A stretch of 64,000 nt of DNA from Lotus japonicus (taxonomy: Eukaryota; Streptophyta; Magnoliopsida; Fabales; Fabaceae): positions 50,706,066 to 50,770,065 of the forward strand of contig NC_080042.1 in the NCBI RefSeq assembly GCF_012489685.1. The letters run 5' to 3'. Below the pieces are notes generated by a model, which searched no databases, was not told the DNA's origin, and worked only from the letters and a program-made list of their open reading frames with translations. Made by a program: the position numbers and the translations under genes. Shown here piece after piece: positions 1-12,307 of the stretch (position 1 is its first letter; each line of letters opens with the position of its first letter).

Positions 1-225
1 TATGACTATTGAAATATTTTTTCTGTTGTTCATGTAACTGATACTCCACCTAGTGAAAAAGTTCATTTGCTTCTTATTAGAAGCATCTCTTTTATTGGAA
101 TTGATTCTGTCATCTATAAATTAGTAATAAAAGCTCGTCTTCAAAATTAATTTTGCCTTTAGAATAAAATTATAGAAGAATTTTCAAACATGCACTAACA
201 TACGCTTGTCGATTTTGTTGAGCAG
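1..225 (+). other. Intron 5' of the first visible CHX exon
   Basis: AT-rich sequence without an open frame, ending in a pyrimidine-rich stretch and an AGCAG acceptor at 221-225. It is read as the 3' part of the intron between the missing first exon and the exon at 226. Confidence 0.6.
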
Positions 226-3200
226 GTTGGCATACTATTAGCAACTACCTTCACCCATACATGGAGCACGATCGTTGAGAGGTTGTTCTTCTTCGATTCC
301 CAAGAAACTCTGGGTTTACTTTCAGTATTCGGCTACATGTTCTTCATGTTCTACACAGGTGTCAAAACAGACATGACCATGATCCTCAGAACAAGAAGGA
401 GCGCCACAAACATGGGAACTATCGCTGTACTAGCCCCCTTTACAAGCGGCATGTTCGTTTTGAATCTCTACTCATCAAAACACCTCCAACCATCTCAAAC
501 AGGAATGCTTGGAATCATCATCAGCGTCATCTCCTTCACGACATTCCCCGTTGTTTCTTCAGTTCTAAGCGACCTGAAGATCCTGAACTCTGAATTGGGA
601 AGGGTAGGCCAATCCGCGGCGCTATTCTGCGAAATGCTCAACATGTTCTTGACATCAATCATGCAGTTCGCAACGCTAGCGTCGCGGCATGGCCTTAACC
701 GAGCTCTCATCGGTCTTGCGGCCACGATTTGCCTGATTTTATTGATTTTTTTTGTGATTCGCCCAGCCATGTTCTGGATCATAAGACAAACACCAGAAGG
801 TTCAAATGTGAATGATCACTACGTGTATTGCATTCTCACAATGGTGCTTTTTGCATCCTATGCAACGAACCGTTTTGGCTTCTATAGTATTTTGGGGCCT
901 TTTATTTTGGGCTTGGCTGTTCCTGCTGGGCCTCCTTTGGGCACTGCAGTAATTAAAAAAATTGATACTTTTGCGAATGGTGTTTTGATGCCTGTGTTTG
1001 TGACTACCTGTTCCATGAGGGTGAGTCTGAGGGATTTCATGGATTGGAGGGATAAAAATGGTGGTGGGGGAATTGATAACTACATGGTGCAGACTCTGGT
1101 CATTATAGTTGTGACTTCTGTTGTGAAATTTGCTGTATGCATGGTGATTTCTATAATGAGGGAGTTGCCGTTGAATGATGCTGTGTCTCTCTCTTTGATC
1201 ATGTGTTCCAAAGGCATTGTGGAAATGGCTGCGTGCTCTTTGACCAGAGATGTCCTTGTAAGCATTATTCTTTTCTTTCATGTCTCATTGCTCATTAAGC
1301 TCTTAAGTATGTTGCTAATTTATGGTAAAAAGGTTATTCAAATCACTCAACTTGAAGTAAGTAAATACAAGTAAAATCATTCTAATCTTGATGTTGCAGT
1401 GATATTTTAACACATGTTTTACTTGGTCTCCTAAACTTACTTATAATCATTTCACCTCATATTTTAATTAAAATGATTTATACAAGCCCGAATGAAAATA
1501 AGTCTTAATCACACTTTTGGTCTTATTATTTCATGAATGCATAATTTTGGTATTTATAGTTTCAATTAGTCAAATTAAGTGAATCTGTTTTCTAAGTTGA
1601 ACAAATTTACTCTAGATATCGTCCAATTATTAACGAAAAATCATGGATCACAATACTTTTACGTGAATAACATTTTAAGATGATTTACGTCACTTTCGAC
1701 ATACAAATGAAAAAATTTATAATGTGTCAATATTTTTATTCACTACTAGACGACAGATTAATATCTAGATCAAATTTGTTCAATTTTAAAAGTAGAAAAA
1801 CTCAATGCCACGCAATGAAAATTTTGGAGACTGAAATCATGCTTGCTTGCCTGAAACTATATGAACGAATACGAAACTAAACCTATATATGTTTAATGAT
1901 TCATGAGAGAGTTTGTGATGATAATTCAATTTGCTTATTTCAAATGCAGGGCATACCAGATAACGTCTACTCTTTACTAATGATGTATATCATATTAAAC
2001 GCCACGGTTATACCAATGTTCCTACGTGGCCTCTACGATCCTATGAGAAAATACGCAGGCTACTCAAACCGAAACATCATCAACCTCAAGAACAATGCAG
2101 AGCTCAGAGTCCTCACAGTCATTCATAGATCGGACAACATCCCTCCAACAATAAACCTTCTTGAAGCGACGTACCCATCGAAAGACCAACCGCTATGCGC
2201 CTACGTGTTGCAGCTCAGAGAGCTCATTGGAAGAGCTTCCCCTGTCTTCATCTGCCACGAGCTGCAGAAGAAGAAGAAAGCAGATTCCAAAAGCTCTGTG
2301 GCGGAGAAGCTTCTCGACGCTTTCAAGAACTTCGAGAGGGAGTTCAAGGGTGCTCTGTCTGTGATCGCCTTCACGGCATTTTCTCCGCCAGATATGATGT
2401 ACGATGATATTTGCAGCTTGGCGCTTGACAAGTTCACGTCGCTTATTGTGCTCCCTTTCCACAGAAAATGGTCATCTGATGGTAATGTTACAAGAGTTCT
2501 TATATCTAAACATACACACTTCTTTTTGCATTAACATAGGGTATCTTCTATTGAGATATAATTTTATTTATAAACACATAATTGATGGATATATTAGCGG
2601 TTGTTTTTAGCCTCTGCAAACATATATATATAGGAGTATATCGATTGTATATTATTAGAATTTATGTCCAATATTATTTTTGATGTTACAAATAAATTTA
2701 GTAGTAATAATAAAATGTTAGATAGTTAAAAAAAAATGAAATGTTATAGTAACTAGTATTAAGGAGAATGATAAAATTGGGGAAAACATATTTTCCTAAG
2801 GTTTAATAATTCACAAATTTCAATTTTATAATTAGGGCTCATAAAATTGGGAGAACATCTATTCTTGAAAAAGCATAAAATATAGACATGCACTTATATC
2901 AATTATCAGACGGAGTTGATCATGTTTTGAAAATTAAAAGAGGATATTTGAAATTCTACTATTCTCACACATCTGATACAAAAGTCTAACAGATGATGCT
3001 AGTTTAAGGGCTATTATGTTTTCTTATGTAATCATTGATTATTTATCATTAGCTTCATGTTTATTTAGTATTTTAACTTTAATTCAATTGTCATGTAATG
3101 GTTATGACTTACTTTTATTTTACATCAGAAATATAAATTACATCATCCAATAATTGATTATCGGACCTTCCTCCTAACCTATATGTCCACGGTTCTTGCA

Positions 3201-3889
3201 ACTGGACCTATCATTGGGGACAGTTATGAGTTACTCTATTATATATAAAGAGCACTTTTTATAAAGTAATAGAATTTCTCAATTTGTGTTTTGGTCTAAC
3301 AGGCAGCTCCATTGACCTAGAGGATGAGTGCGTAAGGGACCTGAACTACCAAGTCATGGAAAGAGCTCCATGTTCTGTTGGGGTGCTGATAGAAAGAGTA
3401 CAAATGACACATGTTTTCTCACCTGAGACTCCATACAACGTTTGTGTTCTTTTCATAGGAGGGAAAGACGATAGAGAAGGACTTTTCTTTGCCAAGAGAA
3501 TGACCAAGAACCCGCATGTGATGCTCACGGTGGTGCGGTTCTTGACTCCAAATATGGACATGGAGGAGTGGAAGACGGAGGTGGACACGAAGCTTCTTGA
3601 AGATATTAAGATGAAGAGCAAGGTGGGGGACTCAAGGGTGAGGTACATTGAGGAGATTGTGAATGATGGACCAGAAACTGCTCTAGTAATTCGTTCTTTG
3701 GTGAGTGAGTTTGATTTGATCATTGTTGGGAGACAAGCAGGGGTTGAAACTCCTCAAACTTGTGGGTTGTTGCAGTGGACTGAGTACCCAGAACTTGGGG
3801 TGTTGGGGGACTTGTTAGTTTCCACTGATGCAGCTGGGAAAGCTTCGGTGTTTGTGGTACAACAACAAAGAAAAGCTATGGAAGAGTAA
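226..3889 (+). CDS. CHX: Cation/H+ exchanger (CHX family, CPA2), 5'-truncated by window edge
   Basis: Monovalent cation/H+ antiporter of plant endomembranes or plasma membrane. I read three exons, 226-1356, 1950-2481 and 3303-3889, with acceptors CAG, CAG and ACAG and donors GTAAGT and GTAATG; phases match (0, then 1). Together they give about 749 residues. The first exon, roughly 50-70 residues with the first membrane helix, lies left of the window. Exon 1 holds the Na+/H+ exchanger membrane domain, with many hydrophobic helices and the stretch GYMFFMFYTGVKTD. Exons 2 and 3 hold the cytosolic tail with RKYAGY, LRVLTVIH and APCSVGVLIER, as is usual in CHX proteins; the length would be normal for the family (about 800). 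No frame damage is seen. Start codons inside the exons are not true starts. The closest Arabidopsis group is probably CHX3/4/15-like, but this is from memory of motifs only. Confidence 0.9.
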
Positions 3890-4319
3890 TGATTCATTCT
3901 TCATACTTCACTTTTTCTCTCATAGGTCATCACATATTATATCACTGATTTTTCACTTTTCTCTTCTTGCTTATTTCAGGTGGAGGTGGAAAAGAGTGAA
4001 TAACACAACAACCATGGAATGATTGAATTTTGGTGGTGTGTTTGAGGAGTGAGACATCATTTTAACTTTGATTTGAAATTTTTGTTTTTTTGTTTTGTTT
4101 TGATGGTAGGATTTTAGGAGGTTTTGTTTAATTGTAGGGTGTAAAAACATACTTGTAAAGGAGATAGATGTAGAACAAAAAAAAGATATATGAAAATTTG
4201 TACATTTTAAGTTTAGGCTTTTTGTTTGTGTTATGATAGTTTATGGGAAAGATTGAAAAAAAAAATTATTGGTCAAGTTCTTACATTTAAAAAACTTAAC
4301 ATGTTACTGCTTTTACTGT

Positions 4320-4452
4320 TGAATGACCAAAATCAGATAGACTTCTTGGCTACTCAAGTTATTTGTGTGGGAGTCCATCACATCTTCATGGAAGCAAATG
4401 AGAGAGCCGACAAGTTTGCAAAGGATGGTTGCACCGGAACTGGTGTCTTGTG
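4320..4452 (+). pseudogene. LINE-type RNase H relic, left part
   Basis: The plus frame reads a short piece ending in HIFMEANERADKFAKDG. This matches the end of the RNase H domain (RVT_3 type) of plant non-LTR elements and their derivatives, where a histidine and then the N..AD.LAK motif occur. Only about 45 residues are left. The frame is cut at 4452 by the LTR-like element at 4453 and resumes at 7079. It lies about 400 bases past the CHX stop and is a dead remnant. Confidence 0.6.
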
Positions 4453-5211
4453 TGTAACATTCTCTAAACCTCGCGTACATATTATAGCATAAATCAGAGT
4501 AAATGCATAACACAAAGGATATCACATTTATTTTCCAGAAACATAAATCAAAACACCTGTCATGCTCATAATTTAGATATAATTTTTCAACTTTAATGTC
4601 TCAACATCATATGCATAGCACAGCGGATTTATTTTAACTCCAAAATTTAACATAATCCAAAAATAAATAACGAGAGTACGCGAAGTATCTCTTAACATCC
4701 AGGTACAATACTAAACGTTTCCCAGTGTTACATAACAGAGCATGACTCTCATAACTAAAATATAAATAAAAGACTAGCTCTTCCGACTAACCCTTGCGAG
4801 AAGCTCCACTATCTTCGTTACCTGAGCGATATCGCATAGAACATCATTTCAATAGAAGGGTGAGAACTCATATCATATGGATAAGCATAATAATAAGTAA
4901 TGTAAAAGATTATATATGTTCCACAACTGCTTCACACCTTACTAACAAATAATAAATTATGTAATTTAATACAATCAATCTACTCCACAGATATGACAAT
5001 ACTCCATAATTAACAGCTCGAGTAAAACAAATATAATTGTCTCTGTTCTAACCAAGAACATAAAGATGAGGTATAGTACCTAGAGTGAGAGGATTGCGAT
5101 GTGAGAATCTTAGAGAGAAAGAATGTAACCGCTTAGAGAGAGAATATAACTGAATTTCAAGCTTTATTTCTCAAATGAGCTAAGTCCCCTTTACAATTGG
5201 TAACCGCCCCA

Positions 5212-5219
5212 TATTTATA
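5212..5219 (-). promoter_or_regulatory. TATA box candidate in L4
   Basis: The plus strand reads TATTTATA, so the minus strand reads TATAAATA. It is followed downstream on the minus strand by a CT-rich leader and CTCTAG/GTACTA near 5085, which resembles a splice donor. It is supported by motif only. Confidence 0.35.
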
Positions 5220-5711
5220 GGCTTGGGGTTTGGCCTAACGCCCCTAACCATTCTTAGTGGGCCAGTTGGGCCTCTTAGGGGAGGCCCAAACTCCCTGGCT
5301 CACTCATTTCCATGGGACAAGCACCCCTGGGTGAGGGCCCCTGGGTCTCGCCCAGTCTAGTCTCCAATTACCACAATATCAAATCGCTCCAAAAATATCA
5401 CAATTATCATTAATTAGCATCAACAGCTCCCTAAGGCCTAACATTGCAATTTTACAATAACACATATGACTCAAGTGAGACCCGTGCAAATGCATTTGGT
5501 ACCAAAGTGTTATCATTAGCGGTATCACCGCGTCCACTACAGACTGATAACCTCCAATAAAGCTCGTCCTCTAAGCTTTTAAAATCATCTACAGTTTTGG
5601 GACAAGTCACTAGCCTCCACGAGAACAAGCAAACATTGCCTCTTGACAACTATCCAGTGTATTGTGCAAAACTCAACTAACATATGCATATTTAGACCAT
5701 CTCCAAGTCCT

Positions 5712-6170
5712 AATTTTTTTTTTGAGAACAAAATGAATTTCATTAATAAAGAAGAAGCCATGAGAACAATCCTCTCATGTAGATGAATCTAAAAACAACA
5801 TATACCAATACAAAGCCAACATCCAAAATCAGTTTAACTCAAACATTTAACGCTAAGGTCCAAGTGAAATTCTGGAATAAAAGAGCTCAGGTACAAGCCT
5901 CATCAAAACCTCCTTAGGAAAAACCCAGTGGGAAAAACCCCATGGAGGAAAAAGAGTACCCATACCGGAGCCAAACCAGAAAAAACACTAAGAAGAGAAT
6001 TGGGCAAAACACAAGCAACTTCAAACACTGTTCCAGAGTCTTCACAGCATACAAAAGATAACCCGGCCCGCTGGACCTGACTTCAAGGCTTTATGAGCAG
6101 CATCAAATTCCGGCCATTGAATATGCCAAAAATGAATCATCCTATATTACATTAAGAGACCTGTTAACAA
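5712..6170 (-). mobile_element. LINE 3'-end-like fragment inside L4
   Basis: A run of T followed by GAGAACAAAATGAATTTCAT reads on the minus strand as a plant LINE 3' end with its poly(A) tail. Further in, the minus strand carries the TGGGTTTTTCC and TTTTGATGAGGC phrases frequent in the last part of plant LINE sequences. No protein frame is kept. The right limit is uncertain. Confidence 0.45.
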
Positions 6171-6458
6171 ATCCATGATAGCTACCCTTATGCACAAATG
6201 GAGTGATTAAGATAATGGAGAGGCCTTGTAGTATTGGAACCACGTTTGGCCAGTTGCACAAAACACATGCTTACATGTTTTCAATTACACAACTTACAAT
6301 CACAATAACTTAGCAACTTAACACATAACATCAATTCAGAAACAGCAACTTAGAATGAATATTAAAAATAGATGTAATTTAGGCATAATTGATAAGCAAC
6401 CTGATTCTGCAACTATTTAAAAAAAAAACTGGATTTTTCCTAATTTTCCCCCAAAACG

Positions 6459-6650
6459 CGTCATGCGTGCGCGCACCACCACACTTAGCGCGCCTCCGTG
6501 CGCGCACCACCCCACACACTATGCGCCACCGCGCGCCACTGCGCGCTCCGCATCGCGCCACCGCGCGCTCCGTGCGCCTCCATGCGCGCGCCGCTGCGCG
6601 CCATCGTGCGCTCTCCCGCGTGCCACCGCGCGCACTACCATCCCTCTTCT
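6459..6650. repeat. GC-rich low-complexity tract (GCGC-rich)
   Basis: About 190 bp dominated by GCGC, CACCGCGC and CGCGCTCC words in otherwise AT-rich DNA. It opens several spurious arginine/alanine/histidine-rich frames on both strands, none of which looks like a protein. It lies inside L4. Confidence 0.8.
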
Positions 6651-7078
6651 CCACCCCACAATTCATCTAGAAATCAAAACTATCTATTTTCAATTTAGAA
6701 AATTCCTACATCCTAAGGTTCCTAAATCATGTTTCCTATCATTATCCACTATCATACCAATCCATAAAACATGAATTCAAACCCTTACCTCTTGTAGATC
6801 AACTCTAGGTTTCCTCCACTTTTCTCCTCTCCTTATCTCACGTGTTCTTCAGTCTGCTCATCTGCTAATCCTTATTTTATTTCTTTATATTTATTTCACT
6901 CCTAACCCTAAACTAGTAGTACTAGTGGGCTCCACTCCCAACTACTCACACTAAAACCTAAAAATCTTATTTAATTTAATCACTTAATTATCTAATAAAA
7001 TTACTTAATTACCATATATCATAATAATAATTAAAATAAAATAATAAATGACCTAATAACGGAAACTGGGGTGTTACA

Positions 7079-7500
7079 TTGTGGGTCTGTGCATTCTTAG
7101 ATTTTCTGCAGCTGGTAGGTATCTTCTATTATGCTTGTGCAGGTTTAGCTTAGACGTGTTTTCTGGTCTCTTTTGCTGCTGTTTATGTGGCGCCTCCTTG
7201 ATGTTTGCTAAAGCCCCTTGCTGCTGTCATCATCCTTCTTGGTCGCGAGCTCCTGCTTCTTCCTCGTTGCTCTCCGACATTTCGTGGTAGCGCATGGAAC
7301 CGAATCTGTGGTGCTCTCTGAGTCAATTGATTTCTCTCAACTGCTGCGTTTTTCCCCAGTTCTCTTGATTTGTTTTTTTCCTGTAGCTTTTATTCTCTTT
7401 TTTCGTTTACTTATTTTGTGGGCTCTGTTGCCTTTATTTATCATTTGTAATACAACTCTAGACTTTGCCTTTATTTATACTTCCACATAGTACGGGTAAT
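7079..7500 (+). pseudogene. LINE relic, right part and probable 3' UTR
   Basis: After the TTGTG repeat the RNase H frame continues for about 25 codons and then stops near 7155. The T-rich stretch to about 7500 looks like a LINE 3' untranslated region but has no clear poly(A) end. It belongs to the piece at 4320-4452. Confidence 0.45.
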
Positions 7501-8721
7501 GTAGGAGACATCTCTATTTTTTGCAAGAGGAATCCCTTAGAAGTATCATTACTTAGCTTTTTATTTGCCTCTGATCATCAAATGAAATGTGAATAACCCG
7601 TTCTTCCCTCTTTGAAACAAGGGCGCTTCTGGTTCTATTGGTGCTTGAAACAATTTTGTCTTCTCCATTTTACTATATCTATAGGGTCAATAATTTTGTA
7701 CGAGGAACTACTGAACTCAATCACTTGCAAATTTTTCTTATAACTTATTGGGGCTAAAATCATATATTTTGGCTTTTTGGCCCCATATTGTAGGATGGAT
7801 CTCGGAAGATATGAAATGTCTCCCTCTAAGCCGTACATAGGACTTATATATTTGGTTTTTCCAAAAAAAAAACAACCAGCTCATTATATATACCAAAACA
7901 CCGATATAGTCGTAAATTGTGTGGTACTTTGATTTTTTTGGGTGCGGTACCCGCATTGAGTAATTCAATTGATTATTATCATGTTATTCAAGGTAATTAC
8001 TACATCTTTAAAATTTACTTTGCTTGTCAATTAATTTTATCTCATAAAATTCATTTTTTTAATGAAAAATAGATAAGTGGTGTGAAACTAATAATGGTGA
8101 TGGAGTAGCGCGTAAAATTACCATGGTTGATGGATGAACAAAGCTCAGAAAACACAACTCGCAAATTTGACGTCCCTAAGAATGAAACGCTGCATTACTA
8201 CGATATAACAAAATCAAATTTTTTAACCCGGTACATACTCATTTATTATTAAACCAATTAATTTTGGGTACACAACCAAGTTATTAATTATTCATATCTT
8301 TACAATTAAAAATTATCAATTATATTTTGAAAATTTTAAATTTACAAATATGTTATCCACCTTGTATAATCAACTATATTAATAAAATATTTTTTGAAAC
8401 TAACTATATTAATAAAATATGAAAAGATGTAAAACTGGATTTCAGTATTATTGGCATTGAGTCGATACCTTTGAAAATAAGAGAGTTTAGTGTCTTTCTA
8501 TTTATTATTCAGACCATAAAGGATCAAATTGTAAAATAAAAAAATGTCACAAAAGAGAATCATGGTAAATGAAAGAAAAATGTATGAAACTTCTCCATAT
8601 TTTATGTAATAAAAAAAATTGCCTTTTATTATGTTTACTAATCCAAAAATAATCTCAATCAGGCCTATGTTACTCTGATAAACATATACTAATAACATAC
8701 AATGTGACATATTAAAATCAA
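7501..8721. other. Intergenic, nothing recognised
   Basis: AT-rich DNA with short frames only. A near-duplicate of about 19 bp (AACTATATTAATAAAATAT) occurs near 8370 and 8402. I see no gene or element here. Confidence 0.6.
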
Positions 8722-8794
8722 GATTCTGTGGCCCAATGGATAAGGCGCTGGTCTACGGAACCAGAGATTCTGGGTTCGATCCCCAGCAGAGTCG
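8722..8794 (+). tRNA. tRNA-Arg (anticodon ACG)
   Basis: A 73-nt cloverleaf. The acceptor stem GATTCTG pairs with CAGAGTC (one T-G wobble), the D arm carries AATGGATAAGG, the anticodon stem is CTGGT/ACCAG with loop CTACGGA (anticodon ACG), and the T arm is CTGGG TTCGATC CCCAG. The discriminator base is G, and no CCA is encoded, as expected in the nucleus. A box (TGGCCCAATGG) and B box (GGTTCGATCC) promoters are intact. A T-run follows as pol III terminator. It decodes CGN arginine codons after A34 to inosine editing. Confidence 0.96.
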
Positions 8795-8796
8795 AC

Positions 8797-8801
8797 TTTT
8801 T
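8797..8801 (+). terminator. Pol III T-run terminator
   Basis: Five T residues two bases after the tRNA-Arg 3' end. Confidence 0.8.
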
Positions 8802-10597
8802 AATATTTTTATGTTTCAATTAACTACTTTGTTTTAAATGAAAGTAACTACTAGTGACTAGTCTACTACTATTACAATAAGGGGAATAGTTTCTACGCTA
8901 CGCATAGGATATTAGGATGTTTTTATACAATAAACGGTGAAAATAAACTAAACATGGTTCAGTTATTAGATTGAGGGGATTTGAATTGAGAGAATCCAAA
9001 ATTAATTTTTTTAATGTAATTTCATTGCTGTTAGTTATGAGACTCATTTCTAAGTTTATGAGATTACGTTAACTTTACATTTTTTGGTGCATGTGTATTT
9101 TTTCTTTATCATAAATATTTACGTGCAAAATTGAAAAAATAAGTGTGAAATATTTTTTTATCCCTATATTTTAGTGAATTATTAATATTGGTTCCTGGAC
9201 TGATTTTTCAAAGAAATAAATCCTTCTAATATGGAAATATAGAGGTTTCAGTAGATTTACGGATTTACCCAATTTTTTATGACGTGTCCGCACAGCAGGC
9301 AAACATAATTTTTTATGTGTAATTTAGTGGGTATTTCCAATTTTTTTAAATACTTACATGAATTATGGAGGAATCAAAATATAAAATAAAACTTGATTTT
9401 TCAACATACTCTTTTTTTTTTTGAAACTACCATACTCTTTATTTTGGTACAATTTTCTTTTCAACATACTCTACCATAGAAAAACAAAATCACGCAAGCA
9501 AGAAGAAGAAAATAATTCTTATATTTCTTAATTTTTGTCATTACAGATCCACACTTCAACTTTAAAGAAACAAAAAAAAAAAAAGAGAGAGAAGAAAAGA
9601 AAATGTTCCGCTTCAGCTTGAGGAAGACAGGGGAATCACCACCACAATTTATTATTTATAAAAAATGGGTCATTCCGTCTAATTGACAACGGAAATATCT
9701 GACGTTGTCTTATATTATGACCTGAAAGAACCATCCCTTCCTATTTATTTCTCCTATCAGATAGAAATATAAAACGACCCAAAAGAGCCCTTCTTGATCA
9801 CTTTAGGTGGTCGTGGTGAAGGGGGTTTACATACAACCGAGGCAAAGTGGTTTATGACTGAATCTCAGGATCCAACTTTTATACACATAAGTGTCATGTC
9901 ATTATTATTTTAAAAAAATATTGCTGAATTTAATTTAATTATTGAGAAATCTTCTTCTTCAACCCTCATCTTCCATCCAATTTTCCTTTAGCTTTTCTAG
10001 TGAGAATGAAGATTTCGGCCAAACCTAGCATCGACTGGCGCTAAACCCGTGCATCAACCAGCCCTTCAAATCAGTGACCGAAGCCAGTGAAGAGGAACGA
10101 GAACAATAAACCCTCACAAAAAAAAATCATATTTCCCCTTCTTCCTTCATCCCCACCCACGTACCACTACCCACACCTAGATTTGATTCACAATCACAAG
10201 AATGGAGAAGTTGGTTTTAATGAAGAAGAAAAGAAATGAGAAGAATTAAAACAGATAAGAGAGTTTTTTTTTTTTGTGAGCACACAACCACATAACCATT
10301 TTTCCCTAACCAAACCAGCCATGAAACCCTCCAAGTAATCACCATCAACAAATACCTCATACCAAACACAACTATATTAGTCTCAAGCCTAGAACCACAT
10401 TGAGCCAATCCAAACTTCCTAGGCCATGAAACCCTTCAAGATGGAAAATCTGAGCGCGGAAAAATCCCTTTATTCGACCTTCATCAAGTCCTCTTCGAGG
10501 CGAAGGAGCTTTGGTTCCACAAGAGCCTTATCTTCCTATGGTGCCTCAACCTCGTCCACGTCATGTCTCAATAACATCTCGTTCACTGCATCGTCGC
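8802..10597. other. Intergenic, nothing recognised
   Basis: AT-rich DNA without convincing frames. The open frames at 10217-10408 (minus) and 10426-10608 (plus) are short, of simple composition and resemble no family I know. Confidence 0.55.
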
Positions 10598-12183
10598 TGA
10601 ACGTATGAAAAACACTAGAAAGGGGGGTTTGAATAAAGTTTTGTAAAATAAAGGGGGTTCACGTAAATCTCTCGGAATCAAAGGAAGGAGATCAAAGAGT
10701 AAAGAGAGAAACACACAAGGATTTTATCCTGGTTCACTTGAACAAATCCTCTAGCTAATCCAGTTCTTAGGATTGTTAGTCACTGAGCAAGGTGTGCTAG
10801 TCCAGTGTTACAACTGCACTAGCACACCTTGCTCAGTGACTAACAATCCTAAGAACTAGCAAACACTAAGACACACAAGTCTTAGTCTTCTCAAGGCTAC
10901 TGACTTAACCGGTCCCTTAAGGAAATACAAACAAGAGTTTGAAATTATTGGGTTTAAAAAGATTTGCTTCTAAACAAGCAGAGTGTAAACAAAGTAAGAA
11001 CAGTGAAGAAAAAGATTGCTAAGGTTTATCGCTTGAATGAGAGTTGTATTGCAATGCAGTGTCTTAGCTTTTTCTTCCTTTCTTCCGCCTTTAAATACTC
11101 CAAGCACAAGGTGATATTTCCGTTGTGAAATTATATCCGTTGGAGGGTACTTCTTGAATTTCCATATCGTTCAAAGGCTTATCCCCGTAGGTAGATCGGT
11201 CAGGATAGTACACTGTGATTGTATTATTTGATAGTGACCCTTTGTCCTTTACTGTTGACTTCTGATCTTAAGAGGCGCACTTCAAATGTAAACTTGTGAA
11301 GCTTCAAGTCCGAATCACGAGGATGCTTGGATCTTCAGAACTTCAAGTCTTCAGCTTCTGGACCGTTCCCTTCAGAACTTCTGGTATTCAGAATAGAAGC
11401 ATTTGGTCTTCAGAGCCAGCTTTCTTTGGGTCTTCAGAATCTTCAAGTCTTCAGAGTCTTTGACTGTTCACTTAGAAGTTCTGGTCTTCAGATTCTTCGG
11501 CACTTGATTCTTCATAACCCTCATCAGAGCTTATATCTTCAGAACATCTGAAGCAATAGACTACCGTTCATCAGAACGTAGTGAGTGCAGAAGCGGTTTG
11601 TTGGTCAACACTTTGGTCTTTGACTTCTGATGAATTCTACTTTCAATCAGAATCAAAACCTGTTTGTCAAATACACCAAAGACAAACATTAGAGTACCAA
11701 AGTTATTCATACACAAAATATATACTTGTTATCATCAAAACCTAGAGATGTACACAGAACCAAATCTTGGTCTTACAATCTCCCCCTTTTTGATAATGAC
11801 AAAACTATATATTTTGATGAATAGAAACTAACACAATTAAGAGTTTAAGGTTTAGAAAGATCTTATCCGGATGTGTATAGTTTGTTCAGCTCCCCCTGAA
11901 TCTTAAACTAAATGAAAACATTAGAGGCGTCTAGATTCTGAGCTTTATGAAATAATTTATCAGGGCATTCTATTTTTATTAGATATGTGATCAGAGCAAA
12001 ACAAAATGTGTAGAATGAGTGATCAGAGCTATGAAGAAGCAATAATAGATATAATACTATCAAAGCATAAATATTGCATCAGAGCTATATGAAATTGTGT
12101 AGCAAGGCATCAGAGTTTAACCGTCCGAACTTAGAAGCAGATGAAGAGAACTTCTTAGCATAAGTGAATGTAATCCAACATTT
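10598..12183 (-). mobile_element. Sirevirus relic B: 3' LTR plus 3' internal end
   Basis: 10598-11777 is a Sirevirus LTR read on the minus strand. On plus it starts TGAACGTATG and ends GGTCTTACA, parallel to the LTR of M at 56862-58068. It is followed by the polypurine tract (TCTCCCCCTTTTTG on plus, 11779-11792) and by a second PPT-like CTCCCCCTGAATC near 11890, so it is the 3' LTR. The internal remnant ends about 12183, where the sequence joins a plus-strand Sirevirus LTR end. No gag, pol or antisense ORF remains. Confidence 0.75.
10763..10856. repeat. Perfect inverted repeat, 39-bp arms, 16-bp loop
   Basis: 10763-10801 is the exact reverse complement of 10818-10856, with loop 10802-10817. 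The arms begin GTTCTTAGG and ACTAGCACA. The corresponding part of the M LTR (about 57025-57140) has no such foldback. Confidence 0.95.
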
Positions 12184-12307
12184 TTATTGCAAAACCCTAT
12201 TAAAACCCCCTTTCTAGTGTTTTCATACCTTCAATTGGTATCAAAACGCAAGTTGTGATTACCACACTTAACAGTGTTCAGTAGATTTGGGCCGTGTGAA
12301 AAACTCT

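Larger units (their letters stand above)
4453..7078 (-). mobile_element. LTR-like element L4 (probable solo LTR), TSD TTGTG
   Basis: The 2,626-bp segment starts TGTAACATTC and ends GGGGTGTTACA. It is flanked by TTGTG at 4448-4452 and 7079-7083, and removing it restores the RNase H frame. TG...CA ends plus a 5-bp duplication indicate an LTR retrotransposon trace; no gag, pol, PBS or second LTR is visible, so a solo LTR is the best reading. On the minus strand it begins TGTAACACCCCAGTTTCC, similar to the ends of S1 and S2. A TATAAATA lies on the minus strand at 5212-5219, which favours minus orientation. Confidence 0.7.

Noticed and set aside
802..1281. Minus-strand frame of 159 codons across the CHX exon
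   Set aside because: Shadow of the transporter exon; His/Asn-rich, no homology, no promoter.
6379..6774. Several overlapping frames of 66-103 codons on both strands
   Set aside because: All arise from the GCGC-rich simple tract; composition is Arg/Ala/His or Pro-rich without family resemblance.
7081..7490. Hydrophobic short frames after the LINE relic
   Set aside because: T-rich untranslated-type sequence; no start context or known domain.
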